Source of the DNA: Erythrobacter sp. EC-HK427
GTDB lineage: Bacteria > Pseudomonadota > Alphaproteobacteria > Sphingomonadales > Sphingomonadaceae
Assembly (NCBI RefSeq): GCF_902498745.1
Contig: NZ_LR701479.1
Coordinates: forward strand, 748,292-812,291
Direction: 5' to 3'
DNA length: 64,000 bases
Part shown: positions 56,367 through 63,432 of the stretch, piece by piece
Position numbering within the stretch: position 1 is the first letter of the stretch
How the letters are laid out: every line of letters starts with the position of its first letter
Notes under the pieces: model-generated
Databases searched by the model: none
The model's input: only the letters and a program-made list of their open reading frames with translations
Told to the model about the DNA's origin: nothing
Program-made: the position numbers and the translations under genes

Positions 56367-56789
56367 CTAAAGCAATTGCTGTGCCAGACCCGGCGGCGCG
56401 TCATGCGCGAACACCGCGACGATCTGCGCGCTCCCGGCCTGCTGCACCACCACGCGCGGGGCGTAGCCTGCGGCGATGGCGGCTGTGGCAAGTTCCTCGC
56501 TGCGACGCTGCATCGCTTCCCTTTCGGCAAGCGCGGCATAGCTGGCGGTGATGGTCAGATGCTGCCCGTCACCGCGCTCGGTTGCCTCCAGCCAGTCGGC
56601 GAAATCGGGGCCTGCAGGGCCATCGACAAAAATCTCCGCTGCCGCGCCGAAGGCCGGATCGGCATATTCGCGCTCTGCCAAGGCCTCCCCGGCATCGGGC
56701 CGCAAAGCAGCGGCGGTCAGGATGAACAGCAGCAGCGACATATCAGCGAGCGCCACCAGCCACGCGCGGTCGGTTTGGACAGAAAGCAT
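56367..56789 (-). CDS. Short MotB/ExbD-like membrane protein
   Basis: A 140-residue protein with one N-terminal membrane segment (about residues 9-29, ALADMSLLLFILTAAAL) that contains Asp16, the place of the proton-binding Asp in MotB and ExbD. The remaining 110 residues look like a small periplasmic domain, not the OmpA-like peptidoglycan-binding domain of MotB. It is three bases after the MotA-like gene. It might be a reduced stator subunit or an ExbD/TolR-type partner. No family name is certain. Confidence 0.65.
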   Translation of the reverse strand: MLSVQTDRAWLVALADMSLLLFILTAAALRPDAGEALAEREYADPAFGAAAEIFVDGPAGPDFADWLEATERGDGQHLTITASYAALAEREAMQRRSEELATAAIAAGYAPRVVVQQAGSAQIVAVFAHDAPPGLAQQLL

Positions 56790-56792
56790 CGC

Positions 56793-57452
56793 CTACACTC
56801 CCGCCCGCGCCAGCCGCTCTGCGGTGGTGGAGGGGCAGCCCTGCTCCACCGTTTCGGCGAGCCAGCGCATCAGTGCCTCTCGGTCAGCATCCTCGTCCTC
56901 CCCGCGCCGCGCGATCAGCCGGACAACGGGGTAGAACAGCAGATGCGCCAGCAGCAGGCCGTAAAGCGTGGTGAGCACCGCTTGCCCGATGCCCGCCATC
57001 AAATGGCTTTCATCCACCGCCGAAAGGTTCAGCTGACTCAGCGCAAACAATGTGCCGACCATGCCGAAGACAGGCGACAATTCGGCCGCCAGCTTGAGCG
57101 GGCCGATAGCCTTCTCGCGCATCGCCAGCCGCTCGCGGCGAAACCGGTCATGCGTTGCCAGCATCGAAGCAAGCGAACGGTCATGGATCAGCGCGCTGGT
57201 GGCCGCGAGGATTTCCTCGTCCGAGGTGTGGCAGGATTGCGCGCGCAAAAGCCCGTCATGGCGGATGATCTCGACATCGCGGGCAATCTCTGCACGCGCG
57301 CGCGGCAGATCGAAGCGCGGGCGCAGCAGGGTGAGCAGCGCCGCCACGCTCTTGCCGATCTCGCTCCGCCCGCTGCCCAGCACGGTGGCGAGCAGCGTGC
57401 CGCCCAATACGATGGCGAAGCCGGTTGTGTCCCACAAGGCTGACAGGTTCAT
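56793..57452 (-). CDS. MotA/TolQ/ExbB-like proton channel protein
   Basis: A 219-residue protein with three visible membrane segments: residues 10-27 (IVLGGTLLATVLGSG), 125-147 (SPVFGMVGTLFALSQL) and 160-182 (VLTTLYGLLLAHLLFYP). The last two correspond to MotA TM3 and TM4, including conserved prolines. MotA's first segment is missing and the protein begins at its second, so the topology resembles ExbB/TolQ. AAGGA lies before the ATG at 57452. Together with the MotB/ExbD-like protein it forms the head of the leftward flagellar operon. Confidence 0.8.
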   Translation of the reverse strand: MNLSALWDTTGFAIVLGGTLLATVLGSGRSEIGKSVAALLTLLRPRFDLPRARAEIARDVEIIRHDGLLRAQSCHTSDEEILAATSALIHDRSLASMLATHDRFRRERLAMREKAIGPLKLAAELSPVFGMVGTLFALSQLNLSAVDESHLMAGIGQAVLTTLYGLLLAHLLFYPVVRLIARRGEDEDADREALMRWLAETVEQGCPSTTAERLARAGV

Positions 57453-57507
57453 GCGCAATTCCTTCTCAGGCACACAGAACGTCACACGCCCGGTGATTTT
57501 CAGGCGG

Positions 57508-57543
57508 CGGCAAGCATTTGCCGCTTCCGGCAAGCCCCTGCCG
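57508..57543. promoter_or_regulatory. Tandem FlbD-like enhancer palindromes
   Basis: CGGCAA-gcat-TTGCCG (57508-57523, perfect) and CGGCAA-gccc-CTGCCG (57528-57543, one mismatch) start exactly 20 bases apart, about two helical turns. GGCAA-N-TTGCC palindromes resemble the ftr sites of the flagellar enhancer-binding protein FlbD of Caulobacter. They lie 44-79 bases upstream of the RpoN promoter at 57587, a typical enhancer distance, and face the motA-like operon on the other side. flbD is not in the window. Confidence 0.55.
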
Positions 57544-57586
57544 CTCTGCCTGCCGCTCTGCCCGTAAACTGCCCTGTTCCGCGCAA

Positions 57587-57603
57587 TTGGCACGCTGCTT
57601 GCT
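57587..57603 (+). promoter_or_regulatory. RpoN (sigma-54) promoter of the flgB operon
   Basis: TTGGCACG-ctgc-TTGCT has the -24 GG at 57589-57590 and the -12 GC at 57601-57602, exactly 12 bases apart, and matches the consensus at nearly all positions. flgB starts at 57651, so transcription would start near 57614. Two enhancer-like palindromes are upstream. Confidence 0.85.
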
Positions 57604-57650
57604 GAATACTGCCCGACACAATGCGTGTGCAGCCAATCGGAGGCAGACTG

Positions 57651-57998
57651 ATGAGCGAAAGACTGTTCGGCATTCACGGCGCGGCGCTGGAACTGCGCTC
57701 ACACCGCATGGGCCTGCTCACATCGAACATCGCCAATGCGGCAACGCCGGGCTACCGCGCCCGCGATATCGACTTTGCCGCCGCGCTCGATGCCCGCATG
57801 GGCGGGGCGAGCCGCAATGATGCGATCAGTGCCGCCACCCGTTACCGCGTGCCCACCATGCCTTCGCTCGATGGCAATACGGTTGAGCTGGCGAACGAAC
57901 AGCTGGCCTTTTCCGAGAACGCGGTCGCCTATTCGGCCTCGCTCGAATTCCTCAATGGCCGGGTGAATACCGTCACCCGCGCGCTGAAGGGGGAATAG
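57651..57998 (+). CDS. flgB: Flagellar basal body rod protein FlgB
   Basis: A 115-residue rod protein with the family motif SNIANAATPGYRARDIDF near residue 25 and a C-terminal helix (SLEFLNGRVNTVTRALKG) for coiled-coil packing. It forms the proximal rod with FlgC, FlgF and FliE. GGAGG lies about seven bases before the ATG at 57651. First gene after the RpoN promoter. Confidence 0.95.
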   Translation: MSERLFGIHGAALELRSHRMGLLTSNIANAATPGYRARDIDFAAALDARMGGASRNDAISAATRYRVPTMPSLDGNTVELANEQLAFSENAVAYSASLEFLNGRVNTVTRALKGE

Positions 57999-58035
57999 CC
58001 ATGTCCTCAAACAGCGAAGCGATAGGACAAGCAGG

Positions 58036-58440
58036 ATGAGCGGCCCCGAAAGCCTGTTCGGCCTCGTCCAGCGCGGAATGTCTGCGCAGATGATCCGTAT
58101 GAACACCGCCGCCTCCAATCTGGCGAATGCGGGGTCGGTCTCTTCGTCGGAGGAGCAAGCCTACCGCGCGCTGCGCCCGGTGTTCCAGGCCGATCTCGCC
58201 CGCGCCGATGGCCTTGCCGGGGTGCGCGTGTCCGAAGTGCGGCAGAGCGATGTGCTGCCCACCCGCCGTTACGATCCCGATCACCCGCTGGCCGATGCCG
58301 AGGGCAATGTCTGGGAAGCCGCCGTCAACGAAAGCGCCGAAATGGTCGAGATCATGGAGGCCGCGCGGCAATACCAGAACCTCGTCGAAGCGATGCAGAC
58401 CGCCAAACAGCTGATGCTGGAAACCCTCAGGAGCAAATGA
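58036..58440 (+). CDS. flgC: Flagellar basal body rod protein FlgC
   Basis: A 134-residue proximal rod protein. The N-terminus MIRMNTAASNLANAGSVSSSEEQAYR (near residue 18) and the C-terminal VEIMEAARQYQNLVEAMQTAKQLMLETL are typical. It sits 37 bases after flgB and shares its last bases with the flgD start. Confidence 0.95.
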   Translation: MSGPESLFGLVQRGMSAQMIRMNTAASNLANAGSVSSSEEQAYRALRPVFQADLARADGLAGVRVSEVRQSDVLPTRRYDPDHPLADAEGNVWEAAVNESAEMVEIMEAARQYQNLVEAMQTAKQLMLETLRSK

Positions 58441-58748
58441 TGAACGCGATTACCACCGCTTTGCCGGATAGCACCCTGCGCACGATCAACGCCGCCGGTG
58501 ATCCGCCGGTCGCGCGCCAGCCCACGGGGCTAGGCGCGATGGACCAGGGCGATTTCCTCACGCTGATGCTGGCGCAATTGCAGCAGCAAGACCCGCTGGA
58601 GCCGGTCGATAACACCCAGATGCTGGCGCAGATGGCGCAGTTCACCGCGCTTGCGGGCACCACCGAAACCAACGCCACGCTGGGCGATATCTCGGCCAAG
58701 CTCGATGCGCTGATCGCGGCGCAGCAGGCCGTGCAGCCCGCCGCCTGA
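58437..58748 (+). CDS. flgD: Truncated hook-capping protein FlgD (N-terminal domain only)
   Basis: A 103-residue protein that contains only the FlgD N-terminal region (DFLTLMLAQLQQQDPLEPVDNTQMLAQMAQFTALAGTTETN near residue 38). The usual tudor-like and FnIII-like domains of FlgD (another 100-150 residues) are missing; the ORF stops cleanly and the next gene follows after a good ribosome binding site. It may be the natural short form of this group, or the missing part may be elsewhere. Overlaps flgC by four bases. Confidence 0.88.
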   Translation: MMNAITTALPDSTLRTINAAGDPPVARQPTGLGAMDQGDFLTLMLAQLQQQDPLEPVDNTQMLAQMAQFTALAGTTETNATLGDISAKLDALIAAQQAVQPAA

Positions 58749-58785
58749 TCCCTTTCCAAACCCCCGTCCCCAAGGAGTTACCGCC

Positions 58786-59604
58786 ATGTCGTCTTTCTAC
58801 ACCTCGCTCAGTGGCCTGCGCAATTCGCAGACCGATCTCAACACCATCGCGCACAATATCGCCAATGCCGAAACCACCGGTTTCAAGAAAAGCAGCGTCG
58901 AGTTTATCGATCTGGTGGCCAATGGCTCCACTTCCGATCCCGGCAAGACCCAAGGCCTCGGCTCGGCGGTGAGCAGCGTCACACAGAATTTCTCGCTCGG
59001 CGCGATCGACCAGACTGGCCGCGCGCTCGACGTGGCGATTGATGGAGACGGCTTCTTCGCCACGCGCAATACCGAGAGCAACCAGATTTTCTTCACCCGC
59101 AACGGCAATTTCACGCTTAGCCCGACAGGTGATCTGTTCACCAGCGGAGATCAGCAGCTGCAAATGTTCCCGGTCGATGCCACCGGCACCGTCACCAGCA
59201 CCGCCAATACGGTGGATGCCATCGTGCCGCTGACCAATGCTGCGGGGGCCGATCTGACCAATGTCACCATCGAGAAGAACGGCATTATCAACGCCGCTTA
59301 TGGCGATGGCTCGATCACGCCGGTGGGGCGTTTGGCGCTGGCCACATTCACCGCGCCCGCCGGTCTGCGCGCAGTCGGGGCGACCAATTGGGAGAACACC
59401 GGTTCCTCCGGCGCTCCGGTTTACGAATTGCCTTCCAATGGCCGTGGCGGCGCATTGCTGTCGGGCGCGCTGGAGCGTTCCAATGTCGATATCGCGGAAG
59501 AAATGGTCGGCCTGATCACCGCACAGCGCAATTTCCAGGCCAATGCCCGCGCCATCGATACCGCCACCCAGTTCTCGCAGACCATCATCAACCTGCGCAA
59601 CTAA
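58786..59604 (+). CDS. flgE: Flagellar hook protein FlgE (short form)
   Basis: A 272-residue hook protein. The N-terminal motif LNTIAHNIANAETTGFKKSSVEFIDL (near residue 18) and the C-terminal SNVDIAEEMVGLITAQRNFQANARAIDTATQFSQTIINL-type helix are present. FlgE is often 400 residues or more; here the variable middle is small, near the minimal length. GGAG precedes the ATG by nine bases. Good confidence from position between flgD and flgF. Confidence 0.9.
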   Translation: MSSFYTSLSGLRNSQTDLNTIAHNIANAETTGFKKSSVEFIDLVANGSTSDPGKTQGLGSAVSSVTQNFSLGAIDQTGRALDVAIDGDGFFATRNTESNQIFFTRNGNFTLSPTGDLFTSGDQQLQMFPVDATGTVTSTANTVDAIVPLTNAAGADLTNVTIEKNGIINAAYGDGSITPVGRLALATFTAPAGLRAVGATNWENTGSSGAPVYELPSNGRGGALLSGALERSNVDIAEEMVGLITAQRNFQANARAIDTATQFSQTIINLRN

Positions 59605-59638
59605 CCGCTCGCAACCCGCTGCCTAAGGAGACTGCCCG

Positions 59639-60379
59639 ATGGACCGGATGATCTATATTGCCCTCACCGGCATGAACGCCGCGATGGACAGGCAGCGGGC
59701 GATTGCCAGCAATCTCGCCAACGCCAACACCACCGGCTTTCGCGCCGAGACCTTCGCCACCACCCCGCTGCACATTCGCGGCAGCCATTTCAACGTGCGC
59801 GGCCTGGCGCAAGGCGCGGTGCGCGGGGCGGACTTTTCGCAAGGTACCGTCATCCCGACGGGGCGCGATCTGGATATCGCGGTGAACGGCTCTGCCTTCA
59901 TGGCGATGCAGGCCGCCGATGGCAGCGAAGTCTATTCGCGGCGCGGCGATCTGGTGGTCGACACCGCCGGTCGGCTGGTAAATGGCGAAGGGCTGCAAGT
60001 GCTGGGGATGGCGGGGCCGATTGCCGTCCCGCCCGGCTGGCAAGTCAGCTTCGGCAGCGACGGCACCGTCTACGCCGCCGATCCCGCAGCCCCCGATGCC
60101 GAAACCGAAGAGGTTGGCCGCATCAAACTCGCCAGCGCCGATGGCAGCACGCTGGTGAAGGGGTTGGACAATCAATTGCGTGTGCCCGACGGCGGCATTT
60201 TGCCCGCCGATCCGACAGCCACCATCACTCCCGGCGCATTGGAATCGAGCAATGTCGATACCGCCGGAACGCTGGTCGAGATGATTGAAGCGCAGCGCGC
60301 GTTCGAACGCCGCGTGCAGCTGATCTCCACCGCCGAACAGCTCGATCAGGCGAGTTCGCGCCTGATGTCACTCAGCTAA
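59639..60379 (+). CDS. flgF: Flagellar basal body rod protein FlgF
   Basis: A 246-residue proximal rod protein. It starts MDRMIYIALTGMNAAMDRQRAIASNLANANTTGFRAE and ends with SSNVDTAGTLVEMIEAQRAFERRVQLI. It lies 34 bases after flgE, with AAGGAG upstream. Confidence 0.95.
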   Translation: MDRMIYIALTGMNAAMDRQRAIASNLANANTTGFRAETFATTPLHIRGSHFNVRGLAQGAVRGADFSQGTVIPTGRDLDIAVNGSAFMAMQAADGSEVYSRRGDLVVDTAGRLVNGEGLQVLGMAGPIAVPPGWQVSFGSDGTVYAADPAAPDAETEEVGRIKLASADGSTLVKGLDNQLRVPDGGILPADPTATITPGALESSNVDTAGTLVEMIEAQRAFERRVQLISTAEQLDQASSRLMSLS

Positions 60380-60397
60380 TCCACGAAAGGGAACACC

Positions 60398-61186
60398 ATG
60401 CCCACATCAGCACTCCACGTCGCCCGCACGGGGCTGGAAGCGCAGGATACGCGGATGCGCGTGATCGCGCACAATCTCGCCAATATCGGCACCACCGGCT
60501 TCAAGCGCGACCGCGCCAATTTCGAAACACTCGCTTATGACGATGCCCGCGTGGCGGGCCAGCGGTCGAGCGGGGAGACGGCCTATGCCATCGGCCTCAA
60601 TCTGGGCACCGGCGTTTCAGTGCAGGGCACGACGCGGATCGATACGCAGGGCACTTTGTCGACCACCGGCAACACGCTCGACCTCGCACTGGATGGCGAC
60701 GGGTTCTTCCAGGTCGAGCTCCCCGGCGGGCAGACCGCTTACACCCGCGCAGGGAACTTCACTCTGTCGGCAGAAGGCCAGCTGGTGACAGCGCAGGGCT
60801 ATGCCGTGCAGCCTGCGATCCAGGTTCCGGCAGGCGCGCAGGCGATCTCTGTCGCGCCCGATGGCACGGTGACCGCGATCATCGATGGCGATGCGACCCC
60901 TGCCGAGCTCGGCCAGATCAATATCGCCAGCTTCGTTAATCCCGCCGGTTTGCAAGCGACGGGCGACAATCTGCTGCTCGAAACCGCTGCCAGCGGCGCG
61001 GCCGATGTCGGCGCAGCGGGGCAGAACGGGCGCGGGCAGATCCGGCAGGGAATGTTGGAAGCCTCCAATGTCAACGTCGTCGAGGAGCTGGTCGAAATGA
61101 TCGAGGCGCAGCGCGCTTACGAGATCAATTCCAAGATGATCAGCGCGGTCGACGAAATGCTGCGCAACGCCAACCAGACCCTTTGA
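60398..61186 (+). CDS. flgG: Flagellar distal rod protein FlgG
   Basis: A 262-residue distal rod protein. The N-terminal motif VIAHNLANIGTTGFKRDRANFETLAY (near residue 22) is the FlgG family signature, and SNVNVVEELVEMIEAQRAYEINSKMISAVDEML closes the protein. It is followed by flgH. AGGG lies before the ATG. Confidence 0.96.
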   Translation: MPTSALHVARTGLEAQDTRMRVIAHNLANIGTTGFKRDRANFETLAYDDARVAGQRSSGETAYAIGLNLGTGVSVQGTTRIDTQGTLSTTGNTLDLALDGDGFFQVELPGGQTAYTRAGNFTLSAEGQLVTAQGYAVQPAIQVPAGAQAISVAPDGTVTAIIDGDATPAELGQINIASFVNPAGLQATGDNLLLETAASGAADVGAAGQNGRGQIRQGMLEASNVNVVEELVEMIEAQRAYEINSKMISAVDEMLRNANQTL

Positions 61187-61211
61187 GCCAAGCCTTGTGA
61201 GGATTTGACCG

Positions 61212-61883
61212 ATGACCACCCCGCTCCTTCGCTTCGGCGCAGTCATACTCGCCGCCGCAACGCTTTCGGCCTGCGCCATGGAAGGCGGGCGTCCGCGCGA
61301 AGGCTTTGCCGCCGCGCTGCCGCCGCCCCCGCGCGAATTTGCCCCAAGCAATGGCGCGATCTTCCAGCCGGAACTGGGCTATGCCGCTTTGCACGAAGGC
61401 ACCCGCGCCCGCCGCGTGGGCGATCTTGTCACCGTGGTGCTGGTGGAAAATCTTTCCAGCAACAAGACCACCTCGGCCTCTACCGACCGCAATGGCGGCA
61501 TCAATCTGACCCCTCCGACCGCCGGTCTGCTGGGATTTCTCGGGCCGGACAGCCTTAATGCCGACAACCAATCGACGTTCAATGGTCAAGGACGCGCTTC
61601 GCAGCGCAGCACGCTCAGCGGCACGATCACGGTCACCGTCGCCGAAGTGCGCCCCAATGGCACCGCGCTGGTGGTAGGAGAACGACAGATGGCATTGAGC
61701 CAGGGCGATGAATGGGTGCAGTTCGCAGGAATCCTGCGGCTGGCCGATATCGACAGCGACAACCGCATCGTCTCCAGCCGCATCGCCGATGCGCAGATCG
61801 TCTATGGCGGGCAAGGCGCGATCCAGCAGGCGAGCCGCCCCGGCTGGCTCGGCCGCTTCTTCAACATGATCAGCCCGTTCTGA
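61212..61883 (+). CDS. flgH: Flagellar L-ring lipoprotein FlgH
   Basis: A 223-residue outer-membrane lipoprotein with a lipobox LSAC (residue 21). The core IFQPELGYAALHEGTRARRVGDLVTVVLVENLSSNK near residue 57 and the C-terminal IVYGGQGAIQQASRPGWLGRFFN are family features. It forms the L-ring with LPS. It lies between flgG and flgI. Confidence 0.95.
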   Translation: MTTPLLRFGAVILAAATLSACAMEGGRPREGFAAALPPPPREFAPSNGAIFQPELGYAALHEGTRARRVGDLVTVVLVENLSSNKTTSASTDRNGGINLTPPTAGLLGFLGPDSLNADNQSTFNGQGRASQRSTLSGTITVTVAEVRPNGTALVVGERQMALSQGDEWVQFAGILRLADIDSDNRIVSSRIADAQIVYGGQGAIQQASRPGWLGRFFNMISPF

Positions 61884-61894
61884 GGGGAATGACG

Positions 61895-63115
61895 ATGCCG
61901 ATGCTGCAAGCCATTGCCCGCACTCTCCTCCCCCGCTGGCGGGGGAGGCCGGGAGGGGGAATGTCTCCTTCTGATGCCATTTGTTACACGCCCTCCCCCG
62001 GCCCCTCCCGCAGGCGGGAGGGGAGTGTTTGGGCAGCATTGCTTTGCGTGCTGATGATTGTTGTTGCCACCCCAGCCGAAGCGCAGCGGGTGCGCGACCT
62101 GGGCACGTTTGACGGTGTGCGGCCCAACCAGCTCACCGGCTACGGTATCGTCGTCGGGCTGGACGGAACGGGTGATGACAATTTCGAATATGTGACCGAA
62201 GCCATGCGCGGCACCGCCGGGCGTATGGGGCTGACTTTGCCGCCGGGTGTCTCGCCAGGCCTGCGCAATGCCGCCGCCGTCATCATTACCGCCGAACTGC
62301 CCGCTTTTGCCAAGCCGGGGCAGACCATTGACGTGACCGTCTCCACCATCGGCCGTGCGCGCTCCTTGCGCGGCGGATCGCTGGTGCTTGCCCCGCTGAT
62401 CGGCGCGGACGGGCAGATTTACGCGATGGCGCAGGGCAATCTGGCGGTCGGTGGGCTCGGCGTATCGGGCCGCGATGGCTCGCAACTTACCGTCAATGTG
62501 CCCACCGTGGGCCGCATTGCCGATGGCGCGACGGTGGAGCGCGATGTTGCCACCGGCTTTACCGACAATGGCGAATTGCGCTTCAACCTGCACAATGCCG
62601 ATTTCCAGACGGCGGCGCGGATGCGCGATGCGATCAATGTCCGCTTCCCCGGCGCGGCGCGGATTATCGACGGAGTGACGCTTTCCATCGTCATGCCCTT
62701 CGGCAGCGATGTGCGCTCGGAAATGATCGCCGAGATCGAGATGATCGAAGTGACCCCTGCCGAAAGCCCCGCGCGGGTGATCGTCAACAGCCGCACCGGG
62801 ACTGTGGTGATCAACTCGGCGGTGAGGCTCTATCCCGCAGCGATCAGCCATGGCCGCTTGATCGTGCGGATCAATGAAGACCCCGCGATCATCCAGCCCG
62901 CACCCTTCTCCCGCGGCGTCACCGCGCAAGAGGAAGCGAGCGAAATCACGCTGGAGGAAGAAGGCAGCCGCGTCGCGTTGATGCAGGGCGGAGCGAACCT
63001 GTCCGAAGTGGTCGACGCGCTCAATATGCTGGGCGTGGGCGCTTCCGATCTGGTGGTCATTCTCGAAGCCTTGAAGCAGGCGGGCGCCTTGCAGGCGGAA
63101 ATGGTGGTGCTGTGA
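61895..63115 (+). CDS. flgI: Flagellar P-ring protein FlgI with repeat in its signal peptide
   Basis: A 406-residue P-ring precursor. The mature part starts after ATPAEA (about residue 62) with VRDLGTFDGVRPNQLTGYGIVVGL and ends VILEALKQAGALQAEMVVL, the full family pattern. The signal peptide is about 60 residues because residues 11-43 are encoded by a double-hairpin repeat (61927-62023). These residues are rich in Arg and Pro (PRWRGR, SRRR) and come before the hydrophobic core. The start at 61895 is chosen because AGGGG is seven bases upstream; ATG 61889 or 61901 are alternatives, and a start after the repeat (for example GTG 62048) would shorten the hydrophobic core. Confidence 0.92.
   Translation: MPMLQAIARTLLPRWRGRPGGGMSPSDAICYTPSPGPSRRREGSVWAALLCVLMIVVATPAEAQRVRDLGTFDGVRPNQLTGYGIVVGLDGTGDDNFEYVTEAMRGTAGRMGLTLPPGVSPGLRNAAAVIITAELPAFAKPGQTIDVTVSTIGRARSLRGGSLVLAPLIGADGQIYAMAQGNLAVGGLGVSGRDGSQLTVNVPTVGRIADGATVERDVATGFTDNGELRFNLHNADFQTAARMRDAINVRFPGAARIIDGVTLSIVMPFGSDVRSEMIAEIEMIEVTPAESPARVIVNSRTGTVVINSAVRLYPAAISHGRLIVRINEDPAIIQPAPFSRGVTAQEEASEITLEEEGSRVALMQGGANLSEVVDALNMLGVGASDLVVILEALKQAGALQAEMVVL
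61927..62023. repeat. Double-hairpin repeat element inside flgI
   Basis: CCTCCCCCGC (61927-61936) with GCGGGGGAGG (61939-61948) and CCCCTCCCGC (62002-62011) with GCGGGAGGGG (62014-62023) are perfect 10-base hairpins with two-base loops. A G-rich arm (61947-61959) and C-rich arm (61991-62004) between them also pair. The architecture (hairpin, G-rich arm, spacer, C-rich arm, hairpin; 97 bases) is the same as that of the repeat in ubiG. Confidence 0.88.
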
Positions 63116-63432
63116 CCCCGATTGCCGCCCCTACCCCGCTTGCGCCAAGCTCTGCCAGCGCCCAGCCCGCCAGCATCCAGACCGCCACCAGCGAGCTGCG
63201 CGAGGCGGCAGAGGCGTTTGAAGCGATCTTCATCCGCCAATTGCTTGCGAGCGCGCGGGCGGCCAATTTCGGCGGTGAGCCGCTGCTGGGCGGCCCCGGC
63301 CTCGAACAGTTTACCGCGATGCGCGACGAACACTTCGCCGACATCGCGTCGCAAGCGGGTGCCTTCCGCTTGGCCGACGCTATCGAACGGCAGCTTTCTG
63401 CCTTCGTCCATCACGGGGAGGCCGGGCCATGA
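63112..63432 (+). CDS. flgJ: FlgJ-like rod-binding protein without muramidase
   Basis: A 106-residue protein with the rod-binding domain of FlgJ (LREAAEAFEAIFIRQLLASARAANFGGEPLLGGPGLEQFTAMRDEHFADIASQAGAFRLADAIERQL). The C-terminal muramidase of gammaproteobacterial FlgJ is absent. The separate transglycosylase at 54123-55025 could take its place. It overlaps flgI and flgK by four bases each. Confidence 0.9.
   Translation: MTPIAAPTPLAPSSASAQPASIQTATSELREAAEAFEAIFIRQLLASARAANFGGEPLLGGPGLEQFTAMRDEHFADIASQAGAFRLADAIERQLSAFVHHGEAGP

Noticed and set aside
57508-57545. A leftward sigma-54 promoter for the motA-like operon
   Set aside because: GG and GC elements on the minus strand are 11 bases apart instead of 12, and the sequence is better explained as palindromic enhancer sites.
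61889-62060. A frameshift or assembly error at the start of flgI
   Set aside because: The frame is continuous from the start codon through the repeat into the hydrophobic core and mature protein, so an in-frame insertion explains it.
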